From the NCBI GenBank assembly GCA_022561415.1, contig JADFRH010000023.1, positions 1 through 13,593 of the forward strand: a DNA stretch of 13,593 nucleotides. The letters run 5' to 3'. The position numbers were made by a program, and so were the translations under genes. Under the pieces are notes generated by a model, which did no database searches, had not been told where the DNA came from, and saw only the letters and a list, made by a program, of their open reading frames with translations. Positions 13,396 to 13,593 of this stretch are shown in pieces. Source of the DNA: Planctomycetota bacterium (GTDB lineage: Bacteria; Planctomycetota; Phycisphaerae; UBA1845). The stretch's first letter is position 1, and every line of letters starts with the position of its first letter.

Positions 13396-13593
13396 TTATG
13401 ACTGGGTATGGGCCGAGCGGTAGATCGCGTGCAGCTCGGGCGCCTCGTCGGGCCCGACGACCTTCGCGCCGGACGCCATCAAGATCGCCGAACCAGGCCG
13501 GTGCCGCAGCCCAGGTCAAGAACATGGTATCTCAACGCCGGGATATACCCATCACTAACCGCGGTCAATTTTGCTCCATTGATGACTTTGTTC
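13396..13593 (-). pseudogene. Broken class I SAM-methyltransferase remnant, cut by window edge
   Basis: Reading leftward from the edge, one frame gives an uninterrupted translation that ends in YHVLDLGCGTGLVRRS and a TGA at 13479-13481. VLDLGCGTG is the SAM-binding motif I of class I methyltransferases (encoded at about 13497-13523). The protein stops right after this motif, whereas a functional enzyme needs 100 or more further residues. In the next frame the coding-like text continues as ILMASGAKVVGPDEAPELHAIY and onward to a TAA at 13396-13398, so a frameshift or deletion junction lies near 13480-13490. I cannot tell whether the two pieces came from one gene. The remnant's 5' part is outside the window. 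A sequencing error cannot be excluded. Confidence 0.6.

Noticed and set aside
1..13593. tRNA or rRNA genes
   Set aside because: I saw no rRNA-like stretch and no cloverleaf-like sequence in the few intergenic gaps.

Overview
This is a GC-rich stretch (about 60-65% G+C in the blocks I counted by eye) with every convincing gene on the minus strand, so the window reads from right to left. The style suggests a member of the Planctomycetota, probably environmental. It has several secreted PQQ-type beta-propeller proteins that open with a 'WPQWGGPNRDF'-like motif, a DUF3311 plus sodium:solute symporter pair, a GYD protein and small membrane proteins. This assignment is an inference from gene content, not a proven one.

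Layout in the direction of transcription. (1) The right edge (13396-13593) holds a broken SAM-methyltransferase remnant, then a less GC-rich regulatory stretch with two dyad-symmetric sequences. (2) 13246-10040 is a three-gene block: a HemN-like radical SAM enzyme, a chorismate-lyase-like protein overlapping it by 4 bp, and a flavin-dependent halogenase-like oxidoreductase that carries both halogenase signature motifs. (3) 10000-7395 holds a DUF3311 protein translationally coupled (ATGA) to a Na+/solute symporter, then a hot-dog acyl-CoA thioesterase and a GYD-domain protein. (4) 7361-6900 is a five-TM EamA-like half transporter. (5) 6860-1765 holds four consecutive exported beta-propeller proteins; the last three are clear tandem paralogues. 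(6) 1700-693 is the ribosome-assembly GTPase Obg. (7) 698-573 is a heptad-repeat, partly palindromic intergenic element abutting the obg stop codon. (8) 440-18 is an unrecognised acidic protein of distinctly lower G+C.

Gaps between the radical SAM gene and obg are 68 bp or less, so transcription may run through most of the window. The functional logic still looks modular. The most interesting part is block 2 together with the transporter and thioesterase. A chorismate lyase would make 4-hydroxybenzoate, a flavin halogenase could halogenate such a phenolic ring, a radical SAM enzyme could add a further modification, and the symporter and thioesterase could supply transport or CoA-ester handling. 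This would be a compact, apparently undescribed aromatic-metabolite locus. The individual family calls are well supported, but the pathway is inference.
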